From: an uncultured Clostridia bacterium
Lineage (GTDB): Bacteria > Bacillota > Clostridia > Oscillospirales > Ruminococcaceae
Length of the DNA stretch: 64,000 nt
Assembly: GCA_947629785.1 (NCBI GenBank)
Contig: CANRFB010000002.1
Coordinates: forward strand, 94,455 to 158,454
Reading direction: 5' to 3'
Shown in pieces: positions 51,389 to 62,073 of the stretch. A program made the position numbers and the translations under genes. How positions within the stretch are numbered: the stretch's first letter is position 1; each line of letters opens with the position of its first letter. Under the pieces are notes generated by a model. It saw nothing but the letters and a program-made list of their open reading frames with translations, was not told the DNA's origin and made no database searches.

Positions 51389-54300
51389 TCAGATCAGATC
51401 GTCACTGTCGTCATTGAAAGAAAATTTATCCTCTTCGTCGTCATCGTCGTCTCCGAAATCATCATCGTCCTCGTCATCATCATCGTCTCCGAAATCGTCA
51501 AAATCATCATCGTCATCGTCGCCGTCCCTGATGGAGAAATCCTCGTCAAAGTCTCTTTCGTCAATATAGCTGTCCATATCCTCGGCGTCTGCAACGGGAG
51601 GCGGAATAATATCGTCCTCGTCCTCGAAGCTTTGTTTAAGGTCGATCTCCTCGTTATTTCCGTCAAGAACTTTGACGTCCAGACCGAGAGACTGGAGTTC
51701 CTTGACAAGAACCTTAAAGGATTCGGGAATACCCGGCTTAGGAACGTTCTGTCCCTTTACGATAGCTTCGTAAGTCTTGACACGTCCTACCGTGTCGTCC
51801 GATTTAACGGTAAGAATTTCCTGTAAAGTATAAGCCGCGCCGTAGGCTTCAAGAGCCCATACTTCCATTTCACCGAAACGCTGACCGCCGAACTGCGCTT
51901 TACCGCCCAGAGGCTGTTGAGTTACCAGTGAATACGGTCCTACCGAACGCGCGTGGATCTTATCGTCAACAAGGTGGTGAAGTTTAAGATAGTACATATA
52001 TCCGACGGTAACAGGGTTGTCGAACTTATCGCCTGTACGTCCGTCATAAAGAATGGTCTTTCCGTCCTCACTCATGCCTGCTTCCTTGAAGCACTCTCTT
52101 ATGTCGTCCTCGTGAGCGCCGTCAAATACCGGCGTCATGATCTTCCAGCCCAATTTCTTGGCAGCCATTCCCAGATGAACTTCAAGTACCTGACCGATGT
52201 TCATACGGGACGGAACGCCCAGCGGGTTAAGAACGATGTCCAGAGGTGTTCCGTCAGGCAGGAACGGCATATCCTCGGATTTGAGTATTCTGGAAACAAC
52301 ACCCTTGTTTCCGTGACGTCCCGCCATCTTGTCGCCCACGGAAATTTTACGCTTCTGCGCTATATAGCAGCGAACGAGCATATTTACTCCCGGAGCAAGT
52401 TCCTCGGAATTTTCTCTTGTAAATACCTTTACGTCAATGATAACGCCTGCTTCGCCGTGGGGAACTTTCAGGGAGTTGTCCCTTACTTCCCTTGCCTTTT
52501 CGCCGAATATGGCGCGGAGAAGTCTTTCCTCGGCGGTGAGTTCGGTCTCGCCCTTGGGCGTAACTTTTCCCACGAGAATGTCGCCCGCGCGCACTTCCGC
52601 GCCTATGCGGATAATTCCCCTGTCGTCAAGGTCTTTGAGAGCGTCCTCGCCCACGTTCGGAATATCTCTTGTGATCTCTTCCGGTCCCAGCTTGGTGTCA
52701 CGTGATTCTATTTCATATTCTTCGATATGCACGGAAGTGTATATATCTTCACGGACAACGCGTTCGTTAAGAAGAACGGCGTCCTCGTAGTTGTAGCCCT
52801 CCCATGTCATGAAGCCGATAAGGGCATTTTTACCAATTGAAATTTCTCCGTTGCTTGTTGCAGGACCGTCCGCCAGTACCTGACCTACGGTGACTCTTTC
52901 GCCCTTATCAACGATAGGACGCTGATTTATGCAGGTTCCTTGGTTGGAACGCTTGAATTTTATAAGCTTGTAGGTGTGGAGCGCGCCGGTTCCCTCTTTG
53001 ATAACTACTTCGTCCGCGGAAACTCTTTCCACAACGCCGTCATGTTTGGAAATAACGCACACGCCCGAGTCAACGGCGGATTTGTATTCCATACCCGTTC
53101 CGACGATAGGAGCTTCCGTTTTAAGAAGCGGAACAGCCTGACGCTGCATATTCGCGCCCATAAGCGCACGGTTCGCGTCGTCGTTTTCGAGGAACGGTAT
53201 CATAGCGGTTGCTATGGAAACTACCATCTTCGGGGAAACGTCCATATAGTCTATGCGTTCACGTTCACATTCAAGGATCTGCTCGCGGCAGCGGGCGTTT
53301 ACGATAGGACGGGCAAATTTTCCGTCCTCGGTAAGAGGTTCGTTAGCCTGTGCAACGGTGTAATTGTCCTCAACATCGGCGGTCATGTAAACCACTTCGT
53401 TGGTGACAACGCCTGTAGCCTTGTCTACCTTTCTGTAAGGCGCTTCGATAAATCCGTACTCATTTATACGGGCAAAAGACGCCAGATAGGAGATAAGACC
53501 GATGTTAGGACCTTCAGGAGTTTCGATAGGACACATTCTTCCGTAGTGGGAATAGTGAACATCGCGGACTTCAAATCCCGCACGGTCACGGGAAAGACCG
53601 CCCGGTCCCAGCGCGGAAAGACGTCTCTTGTGGGTAAGTTCCGCAAGAGGGTTGGTCTGATCCATGAACTGTGACAGCGGGGACGAACCGAAAAATTCCT
53701 TTATAGCCGCCGTTATCGGGCGAATGTTTATAAGCGCCTGCGGAGTTATCGTATCCATATCCTGAGTCTGAATGTTCATTCTCTCGCGGATAACGCGTTC
53801 CATTCTGGAAAAACCGATCCTGAACTGATTCTGGAGCAGTTCGCCTACCGAACGTATACGCCTGTTTCCCAGATGGTCGATGTCGTCCACCTGACCTACG
53901 CCTTCGCAAAGATTTATAAAATAGCTTATTGAAGCATATATATCATCAAGAATGATGTGTTTTGGAACAAGCTCGTCAACGCGGGCTTTTACCATTTCCT
54001 CGATCTCCTCGTCGTTTGCGGCGGAATCGAGTATTTCTTTAAGAACGGGGAAATGCACCTTTTCGTTGATGCCCAGCTTAGCCGCATCGAACTTTACATA
54101 AGGAGCAATATCCACCATGCGGCTGCCTATTACCTTTACTTCACGCTCCTCAACGCTGTGAGTTGTCTCACCTGTAGGAGTGGTAAATGTTTCCTTATGC
54201 TCCACTCTGAGCCATACTTCGCCGACGCCTGCCTGTTCGATCTCCACAGCCTTTGCGTAGGTGATAAGTTCGCCCTCATCAGCCATTACTTCGCCCGTCA

Positions 54301-55198
54301 TGGGGTTTGCCACGGGTCTTGAAAGTATATGACCGCTTATTCTGGAACTTACTCCCAGCTTCTTGTTATATTTATAACGTCCGAAACGCGCAAGGTCGTA
54401 TCTTTTAGCGTCAAAGAACAAGCCGCTCAGGTGACTCTCCGCGCTTTCCACCGTGGGAGGCTCGCCGGGGCGAAGCTTCTTGTAAACTTCAAGAAGTGCT
54501 TCTTCCCTGTTCTTTGTGCTGTCTTTCTGGAGGATCGTCTGGGTAAGGCGTTCGTCCGAGCCGAAGAATTCCTCGATCTCAACGTCAGTACCGCAGCCGA
54601 GAGCGCGTATAAAAGTAGTAAGAGGGATCTTTCTGTTCTTATCTATCCTTACATAGGAGACGTCGTTGGAGTCCATTTCGTACTCAAGCCATGCGCCTCT
54701 GTTAGGGATAACGGTAGCTTTGAAAAGATCCTTACCGGTCTTATCCTTTTCAAAAGCATAGTAAACGCCCGGAGAACGAACCAGCTGAGAGACGATTACA
54801 CGCTCCGCGCCGTTTATAACGAATGTGCCGCTGTCCGTCATAAGCGGGAATTCGCCCATAAAAACTTCATTTTCCTTTACAACGCCTGTTTCCTTGTTCC
54901 AGAGAGTGGCTTTTACTCTCAGAGGCGCGGCGTAGGTAACGTCACGCTCCTTACATTCCGCCACGGAATACTTAGGCGTATCGTCAATGGAATAGTCAAT
55001 GAAGTTGAGCACAAGATTTCCGTTATAGTCGGTAATAGCGGATACATCGCGGAACACTTCTTTAAGCCCCTCATTAAGAAACCATTCATAAGATTTCTTC
55101 TGCACCTCGATAAGATTAGGCATTTCAAGAGCCTCGTTTATCTTTCCGAAGCTCATTCGCGTGGTCTTACCGAGCTGTACCGGCTTGACATTCACCAT
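51389..55198 (-). CDS. rpoB: RNA polymerase beta subunit with a long acidic C-terminal tail
   Basis: [44 protein letters not shown]; tail ...[45 protein letters not shown]. Confidence 0.98.
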   Translation of the reverse strand: MVNVKPVQLGKTTRMSFGKINEALEMPNLIEVQKKSYEWFLNEGLKEVFRDVSAITDYNGNLVLNFIDYSIDDTPKYSVAECKERDVTYAAPLRVKATLWNKETGVVKENEVFMGEFPLMTDSGTFVINGAERVIVSQLVRSPGVYYAFEKDKTGKDLFKATVIPNRGAWLEYEMDSNDVSYVRIDKNRKIPLTTFIRALGCGTDVEIEEFFGSDERLTQTILQKDSTKNREEALLEVYKKLRPGEPPTVESAESHLSGLFFDAKRYDLARFGRYKYNKKLGVSSRISGHILSRPVANPMTGEVMADEGELITYAKAVEIEQAGVGEVWLRVEHKETFTTPTGETTHSVEEREVKVIGSRMVDIAPYVKFDAAKLGINEKVHFPVLKEILDSAANDEEIEEMVKARVDELVPKHIILDDIYASISYFINLCEGVGQVDDIDHLGNRRIRSVGELLQNQFRIGFSRMERVIRERMNIQTQDMDTITPQALINIRPITAAIKEFFGSSPLSQFMDQTNPLAELTHKRRLSALGPGGLSRDRAGFEVRDVHYSHYGRMCPIETPEGPNIGLISYLASFARINEYGFIEAPYRKVDKATGVVTNEVVYMTADVEDNYTVAQANEPLTEDGKFARPIVNARCREQILECERERIDYMDVSPKMVVSIATAMIPFLENDDANRALMGANMQRQAVPLLKTEAPIVGTGMEYKSAVDSGVCVISKHDGVVERVSADEVVIKEGTGALHTYKLIKFKRSNQGTCINQRPIVDKGERVTVGQVLADGPATSNGEISIGKNALIGFMTWEGYNYEDAVLLNERVVREDIYTSVHIEEYEIESRDTKLGPEEITRDIPNVGEDALKDLDDRGIIRIGAEVRAGDILVGKVTPKGETELTAEERLLRAIFGEKAREVRDNSLKVPHGEAGVIIDVKVFTRENSEELAPGVNMLVRCYIAQKRKISVGDKMAGRHGNKGVVSRILKSEDMPFLPDGTPLDIVLNPLGVPSRMNIGQVLEVHLGMAAKKLGWKIMTPVFDGAHEDDIRECFKEAGMSEDGKTILYDGRTGDKFDNPVTVGYMYYLKLHHLVDDKIHARSVGPYSLVTQQPLGGKAQFGGQRFGEMEVWALEAYGAAYTLQEILTVKSDDTVGRVKTYEAIVKGQNVPKPGIPESFKVLVKELQSLGLDVKVLDGNNEEIDLKQSFEDEDDIIPPPVADAEDMDSYIDERDFDEDFSIRDGDDDDDDFDDFGDDDDDEDDDDFGDDDDDEEDKFSFNDDSDDLI

Positions 55199-55339
55199 AG
55201 TTCGGGTCCCTCCTTATAATATTGCGGGAATTTTTCCGAAAAATTTTATCGGAACTGTTGCAATTCTGCCGGAAGTATGGTATACTATTTAAAAAGCAAC
55301 TTCAAAACGGCATAAAATCACATTATGATACAGTATATT

Positions 55340-55368
55340 ATTATACCATATTAAGCAATACTTGTCAA
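55340..55368 (-). promoter_or_regulatory. Full-consensus sigma-A promoter for rpoBC
   Basis: Minus strand TTGACA (55368-55363), 17-nt spacer, TATAAT (55345-55340), with TG extended -10 (TGGTATAAT). Confidence 0.85.
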
Positions 55369-55598
55369 GGACTTTTTTCAGATTTTTCAAATTTATTTTT
55401 TTAACATATCCCTCATGCGGCGTTATTTTTTCGCAGGCGGCGTTATTCCTCAGAATATCGGCTATTCCGCCTTTTTATTATGTTTTTCGGGATCTTAGGT
55501 TCTGTTGAGCCTGAGATCTTTATTTATGGTACGGCTGCACAAAAATTTACGCATTTCATAATATAAATTAAAAATATTTTTTGGAGCTGATGTATTTT

Positions 55599-56663
55599 AT
55601 GAAATGCCTGACCTGCTTTCTCGGCGGAAGCTCGCCGAACGGTTTCCGCACACATTTCGACAGAATGACAGCCGATACCGGTTTCCATACTTACATAATA
55701 AAAGGCGGTCCCGGAACCGGAAAATCCTCGCTTATGAAGCGCCTTGCGGAAGCATTCCCCGACGACGACAAGGAAATTTACTGCTGTTCAAGCGACCCGT
55801 CCTCGCTTGACGCGCTGATATTCACAAAGCGCAAAGTCATACTCGTGGACGGCACGCCTCCCCATGTTTTTGAACCCGAATACCCCGGCGCCGTTCAGCA
55901 GATACTCGACCTCGGCGTTTACTGGAACATCAACAGGCTGAAAAATTCCAAAGACGCCATTATCGCCGCAAATTCGGCATACTTACAGCAGCACGCCCGC
56001 TGCCGGAGATATATCACCGCCCTTGCAGCCGTCATAAGCGACACCTGCCAGATAGGAACTTCCGCCCTTAACGAGCGCAAACTTGACGGTTTTACAGAAC
56101 GCCTTTCCAAAAAATTACTCTCCAAAAAGGAACATTCCCACGAGGGAAAGCTTGAATTCCGTCAGCTGTCCGCTCTTACACCCGAGGGATATATAACAAA
56201 TATTCCCGAAGATTACAGTATTTACCTGTTAAATGACAGTTTCTATGCGGGTTCGGAAAAGTTCCTGCGGAAGTTTTCCGACGCGGCAGTCAGAAAGGGT
56301 TATGACGTCAGCGTAAGCATCTGCACCGTTTACGGGAACGACAGCTTTGAACATATGCTTATTCCCGAACTGAAAACGGCGTTCTTCACCGCCGACCCGC
56401 TGAACGAACTTTCCGTTATTGCGAAGCAGCCGGTAAATTTCAGAAGATTCTACGATAAAAATATCATTTCCGCCAAGAAACTGCGGATCAGGTTCAACAA
56501 TTCTGCGGCAAAGGATCTCCGCGAAGAAGCGGTGCTTTCCCTGAAAAACGCCAAAGCCGAACACGACGTACTGGAAAGCTTTTACACCCCCGCCGTGGAC
56601 TTTGACGGCATAAACAGACTCTGCTGCAGCATGATCTCCGAAATAAAAAGCATTTCCGATTAA
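55599..56663 (+). CDS. P-loop ATPase, PRK06851-like hypothetical
   Basis: GFHTYIIKGGPGTGKSSLMKRLAEAF (Walker A), VILVDGTPPHVFEPEYPGA. Confidence 0.7.
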   Translation: MKCLTCFLGGSSPNGFRTHFDRMTADTGFHTYIIKGGPGTGKSSLMKRLAEAFPDDDKEIYCCSSDPSSLDALIFTKRKVILVDGTPPHVFEPEYPGAVQQILDLGVYWNINRLKNSKDAIIAANSAYLQQHARCRRYITALAAVISDTCQIGTSALNERKLDGFTERLSKKLLSKKEHSHEGKLEFRQLSALTPEGYITNIPEDYSIYLLNDSFYAGSEKFLRKFSDAAVRKGYDVSVSICTVYGNDSFEHMLIPELKTAFFTADPLNELSVIAKQPVNFRRFYDKNIISAKKLRIRFNNSAAKDLREEAVLSLKNAKAEHDVLESFYTPAVDFDGINRLCCSMISEIKSISD

Positions 56664-56940
56664 AAATAGAAAAGCCGCTCCCTATGCAGACTCGGGAACA
56701 GCTTTCTAAACAAAATGATACAACTAAGCTGTGCAAACATTTGCAGCGTTTGTGAGAAAGTATATTTTACCACAGCTTACATATAATTATACCATAATTT
56801 TCAGAAAAGTCAAGAAAATTTTATAAAAAAATCTCAAAAAGCGCAAAAATCTGTCCCTCAGCTGCCTTTCCGATACGTCAGAGCGACGGGATATATGCAA
56901 AACGCCCAAAACAAAAACTGCAAATTATATATCCAAATAC

Positions 56941-56969
56941 TTGACAAAACTAAAGGAAAAGTGTATAAT
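56941..56969 (+). promoter_or_regulatory. Full-consensus sigma-A promoter for pfkA
   Basis: TTGACA (56941-56946), 17-nt spacer, TATAAT (56964-56969). Confidence 0.85.
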
Positions 56970-57054
56970 TTAAAGTGTTTAAATGTTTATTATCTGCCGT
57001 CTTTTGCATAAACCCAAAGATCGGCTGCAATAAAAAATTTGGAGGATAAAAAGT

Positions 57055-58014
57055 ATGAAAAGAATAGGCGTTTTGACAAGCGGCGGCGATGCCCCCGGAA
57101 TGAACGCGGCTGTAAGAGCCGTTACAAGAGCCGCTATCGCTAAGGGCTACGAAGTGATCGGTATCAAAAGAGGTTATAACGGTCTGCTTCACGGCGAAAT
57201 AGTTCAGCTTGGCGTGCGTGATGTTTCAAATATTATCCAGCGCGGCGGCACCGTTCTGTATACGGCGCGCTGCCTTGAATTCAAAGAATGGGAATACGTT
57301 CTCAAAGCCAAAGAAAAATGTGACGAACTCAACCTTGTGGGTATAGTAGTTATCGGCGGCGACGGCTCGTTCAGAGGCGCTGCGGATCTTTCCAAAGCAG
57401 GCGTTCCCTGCATAGGTCTGCCCGGAACTATCGACAACGACATTGCCTGCACGGAATATACAATAGGCTATGATACGGCTATGAATACCGCTATGGAAAT
57501 GATAGATAAGCTCCGCGACACCGCTATGTCCCACGACCGTTGCTCGGTAGTTGAGGTAATGGGCAGAAATGCAGGCTGGATCGCTCTTAACGTCGGTCTT
57601 GCCGTTGGTGCCGTAGGCGTTCTTGCTCCGGAAGTTCCCCGCAAGCTTGACGATATAATTTCCAAAATGGAAAATTCCAAAAAGACCATGAAGCAGCACT
57701 TTATAATAGTTGTTTCGGAGGGAATAGGTCATTCCGAAGAAATTGCCCAAGAGATCAAGGAAAAAACAGGTATCGAGTCCAGAGCAACCATTCTCGGTCA
57801 CGTTCAGAGAGGCGGAAACCCCACCCTCCGCGACAGAGTTGTTGCCAGCGAAATGGGCTACTATGCCGTTGATCTTCTGGATCAGGGCATCGGCAACCGC
57901 GTTGTTGCCATGCAGAACCACAAGATAGTTGACTTTGACATCAAGGAAGCTCTTGAAATGAAAAAGCCCTTTGACGTAAATCTCTACAACATCGCTGACA
58001 AAATTTCGTTCTAA
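57055..58014 (+). CDS. pfkA: 6-phosphofructokinase
   Basis: MKRIGVLTSGGDAPGMNAAVRAVTR, GGDGSFRGA, LPGTIDNDIACTEYTIGYDTA. Confidence 0.97.
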   Translation: MKRIGVLTSGGDAPGMNAAVRAVTRAAIAKGYEVIGIKRGYNGLLHGEIVQLGVRDVSNIIQRGGTVLYTARCLEFKEWEYVLKAKEKCDELNLVGIVVIGGDGSFRGAADLSKAGVPCIGLPGTIDNDIACTEYTIGYDTAMNTAMEMIDKLRDTAMSHDRCSVVEVMGRNAGWIALNVGLAVGAVGVLAPEVPRKLDDIISKMENSKKTMKQHFIIVVSEGIGHSEEIAQEIKEKTGIESRATILGHVQRGGNPTLRDRVVASEMGYYAVDLLDQGIGNRVVAMQNHKIVDFDIKEALEMKKPFDVNLYNIADKISF

Positions 58015-58029
58015 AATAACCGGCATTTA

Positions 58030-58132
58030 CAGAGTAGGCAAACGCGCGTACAGTGCTTGGCGGACGGGGAGTTGCCGCCTTGACGAAAAACATACTCAGG
58101 TATGTTTGCGGTGCGTTTGCCGCATCCCGCTG
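58030..58132 (+). promoter_or_regulatory. Tetrahydrofolate (THF) riboswitch
   Basis: AGAGTAGGcaaacGCGCGTacAGTGcttggcgGACGGGGAGTTGCCGCCttGACGAA...GCGGTGCGtttgCCGCATCCCGCT, immediately upstream of a folT-like gene. Confidence 0.8.
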
Positions 58133-58208
58133 AAATGCATAACAGGAGCTTTTCATTGGTATCCTCCCGATTATGCAGTTTAGCATAATTATAAGGAGGT
58201 ATATATTT

Positions 58209-58790
58209 ATGAAAAGCTTTTTTTCAATTTTCAGGCGCTCCGCAGGCGAACTGAAAAACATCCGCTGTCTTACCGTCACGGGAATACTTGTTGCCCTGTT
58301 CGTGATACTGGATATGTATTCCATAAGGATCGGAGATTTCATCAAGATAAATCTTGCGTTTCTCCCTCTCGCGTCGGTGGGAATGTTATTCGGACCCGTT
58401 CCCGCAATGCTGGCGGCTCTGGCGGGCGATTTCGTAGGCTGCTTTGTAAGCGGACAAACTCCGCTGCCGCTGCTTTCACTTACCGCCATGTCGGAGGGGC
58501 TGATATACGGCGTTCTGCTTTATGGGAAACATTCCCGCGCGCTTACGGCATTTTCGGTAATTGCAAGGCTCACCGACTCGCTGGTAATTTCCATACTGAT
58601 GAATACTTCAGTGCTGATGTACTACGGGTTCATGTCAAGGACTATGGAACAATTCATTACGCGCATTGTAAAAACAGGTATCGAACTTATTTTCTTCATA
58701 CCCATAATAATATTCGTTCTGCAAATCGTGCAGACGTTTTACAACAATATCGTAAAAGGCAGATATTCACATTCCTCGGGTGATGAATAA
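58209..58790 (+). CDS. folT: ECF transporter S component, probable folate-specific (FolT-like)
   Basis: LTVTGILVALFVILDMYSIRIGDFIKINLAFLPLASVGMLFGPVPAMLAALAGDFVG; THF riboswitch upstream. Confidence 0.82.
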   Translation: MKSFFSIFRRSAGELKNIRCLTVTGILVALFVILDMYSIRIGDFIKINLAFLPLASVGMLFGPVPAMLAALAGDFVGCFVSGQTPLPLLSLTAMSEGLIYGVLLYGKHSRALTAFSVIARLTDSLVISILMNTSVLMYYGFMSRTMEQFITRIVKTGIELIFFIPIIIFVLQIVQTFYNNIVKGRYSHSSGDE

Positions 58791-58812
58791 CTTTATGAAA
58801 GGATAGGTCTTT

Positions 58813-59475
58813 ATGGGATTTTTTTCACCTAATCCTGCTAAGCAGAAGCAGATCGAGCTTCAGAATATTCTTTTCAATACAAACGAAAAGAAATTAATGG
58901 TAACTCCCGAATTTCTCCACAATATGGCGGTAAATTATGCCTCAAAAAGAATGAAAACCGTCAACAAAATGAATTCAGGGCTTGTTTCCACCAAAACTCC
59001 CAGACACTTCTTCGCATATTACGATATTATGATGCAGAATCTGGACGAGCTTATACTTATAGAACCCTACCACGAGTTCAAAAACCCCGTACCCTCGGTG
59101 TTCAAGAACATGATAAACGAAAAGATGAACAAGTACATCGAGGCTATGATAAACCGCACTTGGAAAGAAGCCAACCACAAGTTCGGTCTGGGACTTGACG
59201 GGAAACGCGATCCCCTGCTTTACGGTCCTGTTCTGGACGATATTCTCCGATTCAGGGACAGATATCCGGAAGTGCTTCTTGAACACATATCCAATTCGTT
59301 CTATAAATCGGTATACGGTGTAAGCTTCCTTGAAATGGAAGAAAGGCAGGCTGCCGCGGAAGCGGTCACGGAGGACATTGAAAATGTTGACGGCGCGGAA
59401 CACGGTGATATTCCCGACCCCGACGACGCCCTCTCCCTGCACGAGGAAGCCGAAAACGAACAAAACGCAGAATAA
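58813..59475 (+). CDS. Hypothetical protein
   Basis: 220-aa ORF with RBS, acidic C-terminus; no family recognised. Confidence 0.65.
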   Translation: MGFFSPNPAKQKQIELQNILFNTNEKKLMVTPEFLHNMAVNYASKRMKTVNKMNSGLVSTKTPRHFFAYYDIMMQNLDELILIEPYHEFKNPVPSVFKNMINEKMNKYIEAMINRTWKEANHKFGLGLDGKRDPLLYGPVLDDILRFRDRYPEVLLEHISNSFYKSVYGVSFLEMEERQAAAEAVTEDIENVDGAEHGDIPDPDDALSLHEEAENEQNAE

Positions 59476-59483
59476 CAAAAATT

Positions 59484-59518
59484 CCCTGTATCAAGCGAAT
59501 TTATCACTTGATACAGGG
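59484..59518 (+). terminator. Stem-loop terminator
   Basis: CCCTGTATCAAG-cgaatttatca-CTTGATACAGGG, 12-bp stem. Confidence 0.65.
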
Positions 59519-59532
59519 ATATTCAGTCTGCC

Positions 59533-59764
59533 GAAAAACATATTTAAAACAAACATATGTTAAATTTGTTTTGAAACAGTCCACCGGACTGTTTCAAAAG
59601 GCAAAAAGATAAACAACTTGTTTATTCCAAGGGGGCGCCCTCTACGTAGGGCAGCCCCCTCTTGCCGCCTGCGGCGGCAATTCACCCCTTGCGGAGCTTT
59701 TAACGTATAGGGGAGTTCCGCCGTCTGCGGACGGCGGCGGGGGCTCCGCCCCTCGACCCCGCAG
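59533..59764. repeat. Multi-hairpin dispersed repeat, copy 2
   Basis: Same ordered palindromes as 16238-16468. Confidence 0.85.
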
Positions 59765-59837
59765 CCTTGAAAGGCTGGCGAACTTTTTATGAATTTTGCG
59801 CTTCGCGCAAAATTGCAAACTTTCTCGACAAGCTGAA

Positions 59838-59872
59838 TATCCCTGTATCACACGATACAGGGATATTTTTTA
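59838..59872 (+). terminator. Stem-loop followed by T-run
   Basis: ATATCCCTGTATC-acac-GATACAGGGATAT-TTTTTTA. Confidence 0.65.
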
Positions 59873-60625
59873 CCCGAATATAAATTGATAAACTGTTCCG
59901 AATATCTCCCGCAGCCAGTATGTAGGAAGCAGCCACAGCGATGTTTTCACGGGAATGGCATATGCTTCCATTCCGTACTTTTCCGCTATCAGTGAAGCGC
60001 GGAACTGATGATAAATGTCCGTCACTATCGTCACATTCCCGTCAAGACCGTTTTCGGTCATTTTCTCTTTGGAAAACCGTATATTCTCATCGGTGCTTGT
60101 GGACCCGTCCTCGAGAATTATCCTGTCGGGGGAAATGCCCTTTTCCGCAAGAACGCGCCTGATACATTCCGCTTCGGAAATATCCTCGTCAGCGCCCTGC
60201 CCGCCCGAAGCAATACAGACCGCTTCGGGATTTTCTTTCAGAAAATCACAGGCTGCCGTTATACGCTTGTTAAGCATAAGGCTCGGGGCTTCTCCCTTTA
60301 CCCTGCACCCAAGAACGATAACTACAGTTCTGCCGCTCGGCGGGGAATTCCCCGCCGCCGCTGTCATCTTCGCAGAAATCACCGCCGTTATCACAAGAAA
60401 CGCCAGAAACAGCGCGGCAAAAAACAGCAGCACCCCGCGGAAAAATACATTCTCCCGAAAAAGCGCAAATATCCTGCTTCTGAATATTACAATCAGTAAT
60501 AATACAGCAAATAACGCCATTCCGGAAATATTTCCGAAGTTGATTATCCCCGCGGTGACAGGCGCGAAGAACACTAAAAACCCGCAGATGAATATTATTT
60601 CAAGGCATATGGGAACAAATGCCAT
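59870..60625 (-). CDS. YdcF/SanA-like (DUF218) membrane protein
   Basis: N-terminal TM helices then VVIVLGCRVKGEAPSLMLNKRITAA, ASGGQGADE. Confidence 0.82.
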   Translation of the reverse strand: MAFVPICLEIIFICGFLVFFAPVTAGIINFGNISGMALFAVLLLIVIFRSRIFALFRENVFFRGVLLFFAALFLAFLVITAVISAKMTAAAGNSPPSGRTVVIVLGCRVKGEAPSLMLNKRITAACDFLKENPEAVCIASGGQGADEDISEAECIRRVLAEKGISPDRIILEDGSTSTDENIRFSKEKMTENGLDGNVTIVTDIYHQFRASLIAEKYGMEAYAIPVKTSLWLLPTYWLREIFGTVYQFIFG

Positions 60626-60867
60626 CAGAGAGCTTCTTTCAAAGCGTTGGCAAGCTGGTCGGGGCAGGAAGTTCCCTTGCCGCCACAGTCAATGCCTTGG
60701 AGACGTTCAACGGCGTCCTTTACTTTCATTCCCTTTACAAGAGCGGAAATGCCTTGGGTATTTCCGTTGCAGCCGCCTGTAAATTTAACGCTCTTTATAA
60801 TATCCCCGTCAATTTCTATCTGGATATTTCTGGAGCAAACTCCTGTTGGTGTGTAGTTTATGGTCAT
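60625..60867 (-). CDS. TSCPD domain protein (TIGR03905-type)
   Basis: YTPTGVCSRNIQIEIDGDIIKSVKFTGGCNGNTQGISALVKGM, GTSCPDQLANAL. Confidence 0.85.
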   Translation of the reverse strand: MTINYTPTGVCSRNIQIEIDGDIIKSVKFTGGCNGNTQGISALVKGMKVKDAVERLQGIDCGGKGTSCPDQLANALKEAL

Positions 60868-60880
60868 TTTAATATCCTCC

Positions 60881-62059
60881 TTATTTTTTTATCCTTGCTA
60901 CTCCCGACTTTACCGCCGCGTCCGCAACGGCGTCGGCGATGATGTTCGCTAAATTCTTATTGAACGCGTCCGGAAGTATGTATTCCGCACAAAGTTCTTC
61001 GGGCTTTACCGCCGAAGCGATAGCGTATGCCGCCGCGCGTTTCATTTCCTCGTTTATATCGCTTGCGCGGACTGCAAGGGCGCCCTTGAAAACCCCCGGG
61101 AAAGCAATAACATTGTTTATCTGATTGGGATAATCGGAACGTCCCGTTCCCACCACGAACGCCCCTGCGGCTTTCGCGTCCTCGGGCATTATTTCGGGCG
61201 TGGGATTTGCCATTGCGAAAATTATGGGCTTCTCCCCCATTGAACGCACCATTTCCTGCGAAACAAGGTTCGGCTTCGAGACTCCTATAAATGCGTCCGC
61301 GCCTTTCAGAGCCTCCGCAAGTCCGCCGCGGATATGGTTTTTATTGGTGATTTTAGCCATTTCGTAATGCGAGGGATTTTCAAACTCGTCGCCGTCACAG
61401 ATGATGCCTTTTATATCCACCATTATAATATCGTCTATGCCAAGGGAAATAAACTGCTTTGCAATTGCGCAGCCAGCCGCTCCCGCGCCGTTTATAACAA
61501 GGGTCATGTCTTTGAGAGTTTTCCCCGCAACTTTTGCGGCGTTCAGCATAGCCGCCGAAGCAACGATAGCCGTTCCGTGCTGGTCGTCATGGAAAACGGG
61601 TATATCCAGCTTTTCTTTCAGGCGGCGTTCTATTTCAAAACATCTGGGGGCGGAAATATCTTCAAGATTTATCCCGCCGAAGCTGTAAGCAATGAGTTCA
61701 ACGGTGCGGACAATTTCGTCAACGTCCTTTGAAGCAACGCATATGGGGAAAGCGTCCACTCCCGCAAATTCCTTGAAAAGCGCACATTTGCCCTCCATTA
61801 CAGGCATTGAAGCCCTCGGGCCTATATCCCCGAGACCAAGGACTGCCGTTCCGTCGGTAATTACTGCCACAAGGTTCGCCCGTCTTGTAAGGTCATAGGA
61901 AAGGTCGGGATTCTTGGCAATTTCCAGACAGGGCTGGGCAACGCCGGGGGTATAAGCGTTTGAAAGCTGTTGGCGGTCGTTTACCTCACATCGGGAAATT
62001 ACCTCTATCTTGCCTTTCCATTGGTAATGCTTTTCCAAAGACGACTGCATAATGTCCAT
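60881..62059 (-). CDS. NAD(P)-dependent malic enzyme
   Basis: YTPGVAQPCLEIA, DGTAVLGLGDIGPRASMPVMEGK, HDDQHGTAIV. Confidence 0.93.
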   Translation of the reverse strand: MDIMQSSLEKHYQWKGKIEVISRCEVNDRQQLSNAYTPGVAQPCLEIAKNPDLSYDLTRRANLVAVITDGTAVLGLGDIGPRASMPVMEGKCALFKEFAGVDAFPICVASKDVDEIVRTVELIAYSFGGINLEDISAPRCFEIERRLKEKLDIPVFHDDQHGTAIVASAAMLNAAKVAGKTLKDMTLVINGAGAAGCAIAKQFISLGIDDIIMVDIKGIICDGDEFENPSHYEMAKITNKNHIRGGLAEALKGADAFIGVSKPNLVSQEMVRSMGEKPIIFAMANPTPEIMPEDAKAAGAFVVGTGRSDYPNQINNVIAFPGVFKGALAVRASDINEEMKRAAAYAIASAVKPEELCAEYILPDAFNKNLANIIADAVADAAVKSGVARIKK

Positions 62060-62073
62060 ATTGATACTTCCTT

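Noticed and set aside
51394-51708. 104-aa minus-strand ORF rich in Met/Thr
   Set aside because: Alternate-frame reading of the rpoB Asp-repeat tail
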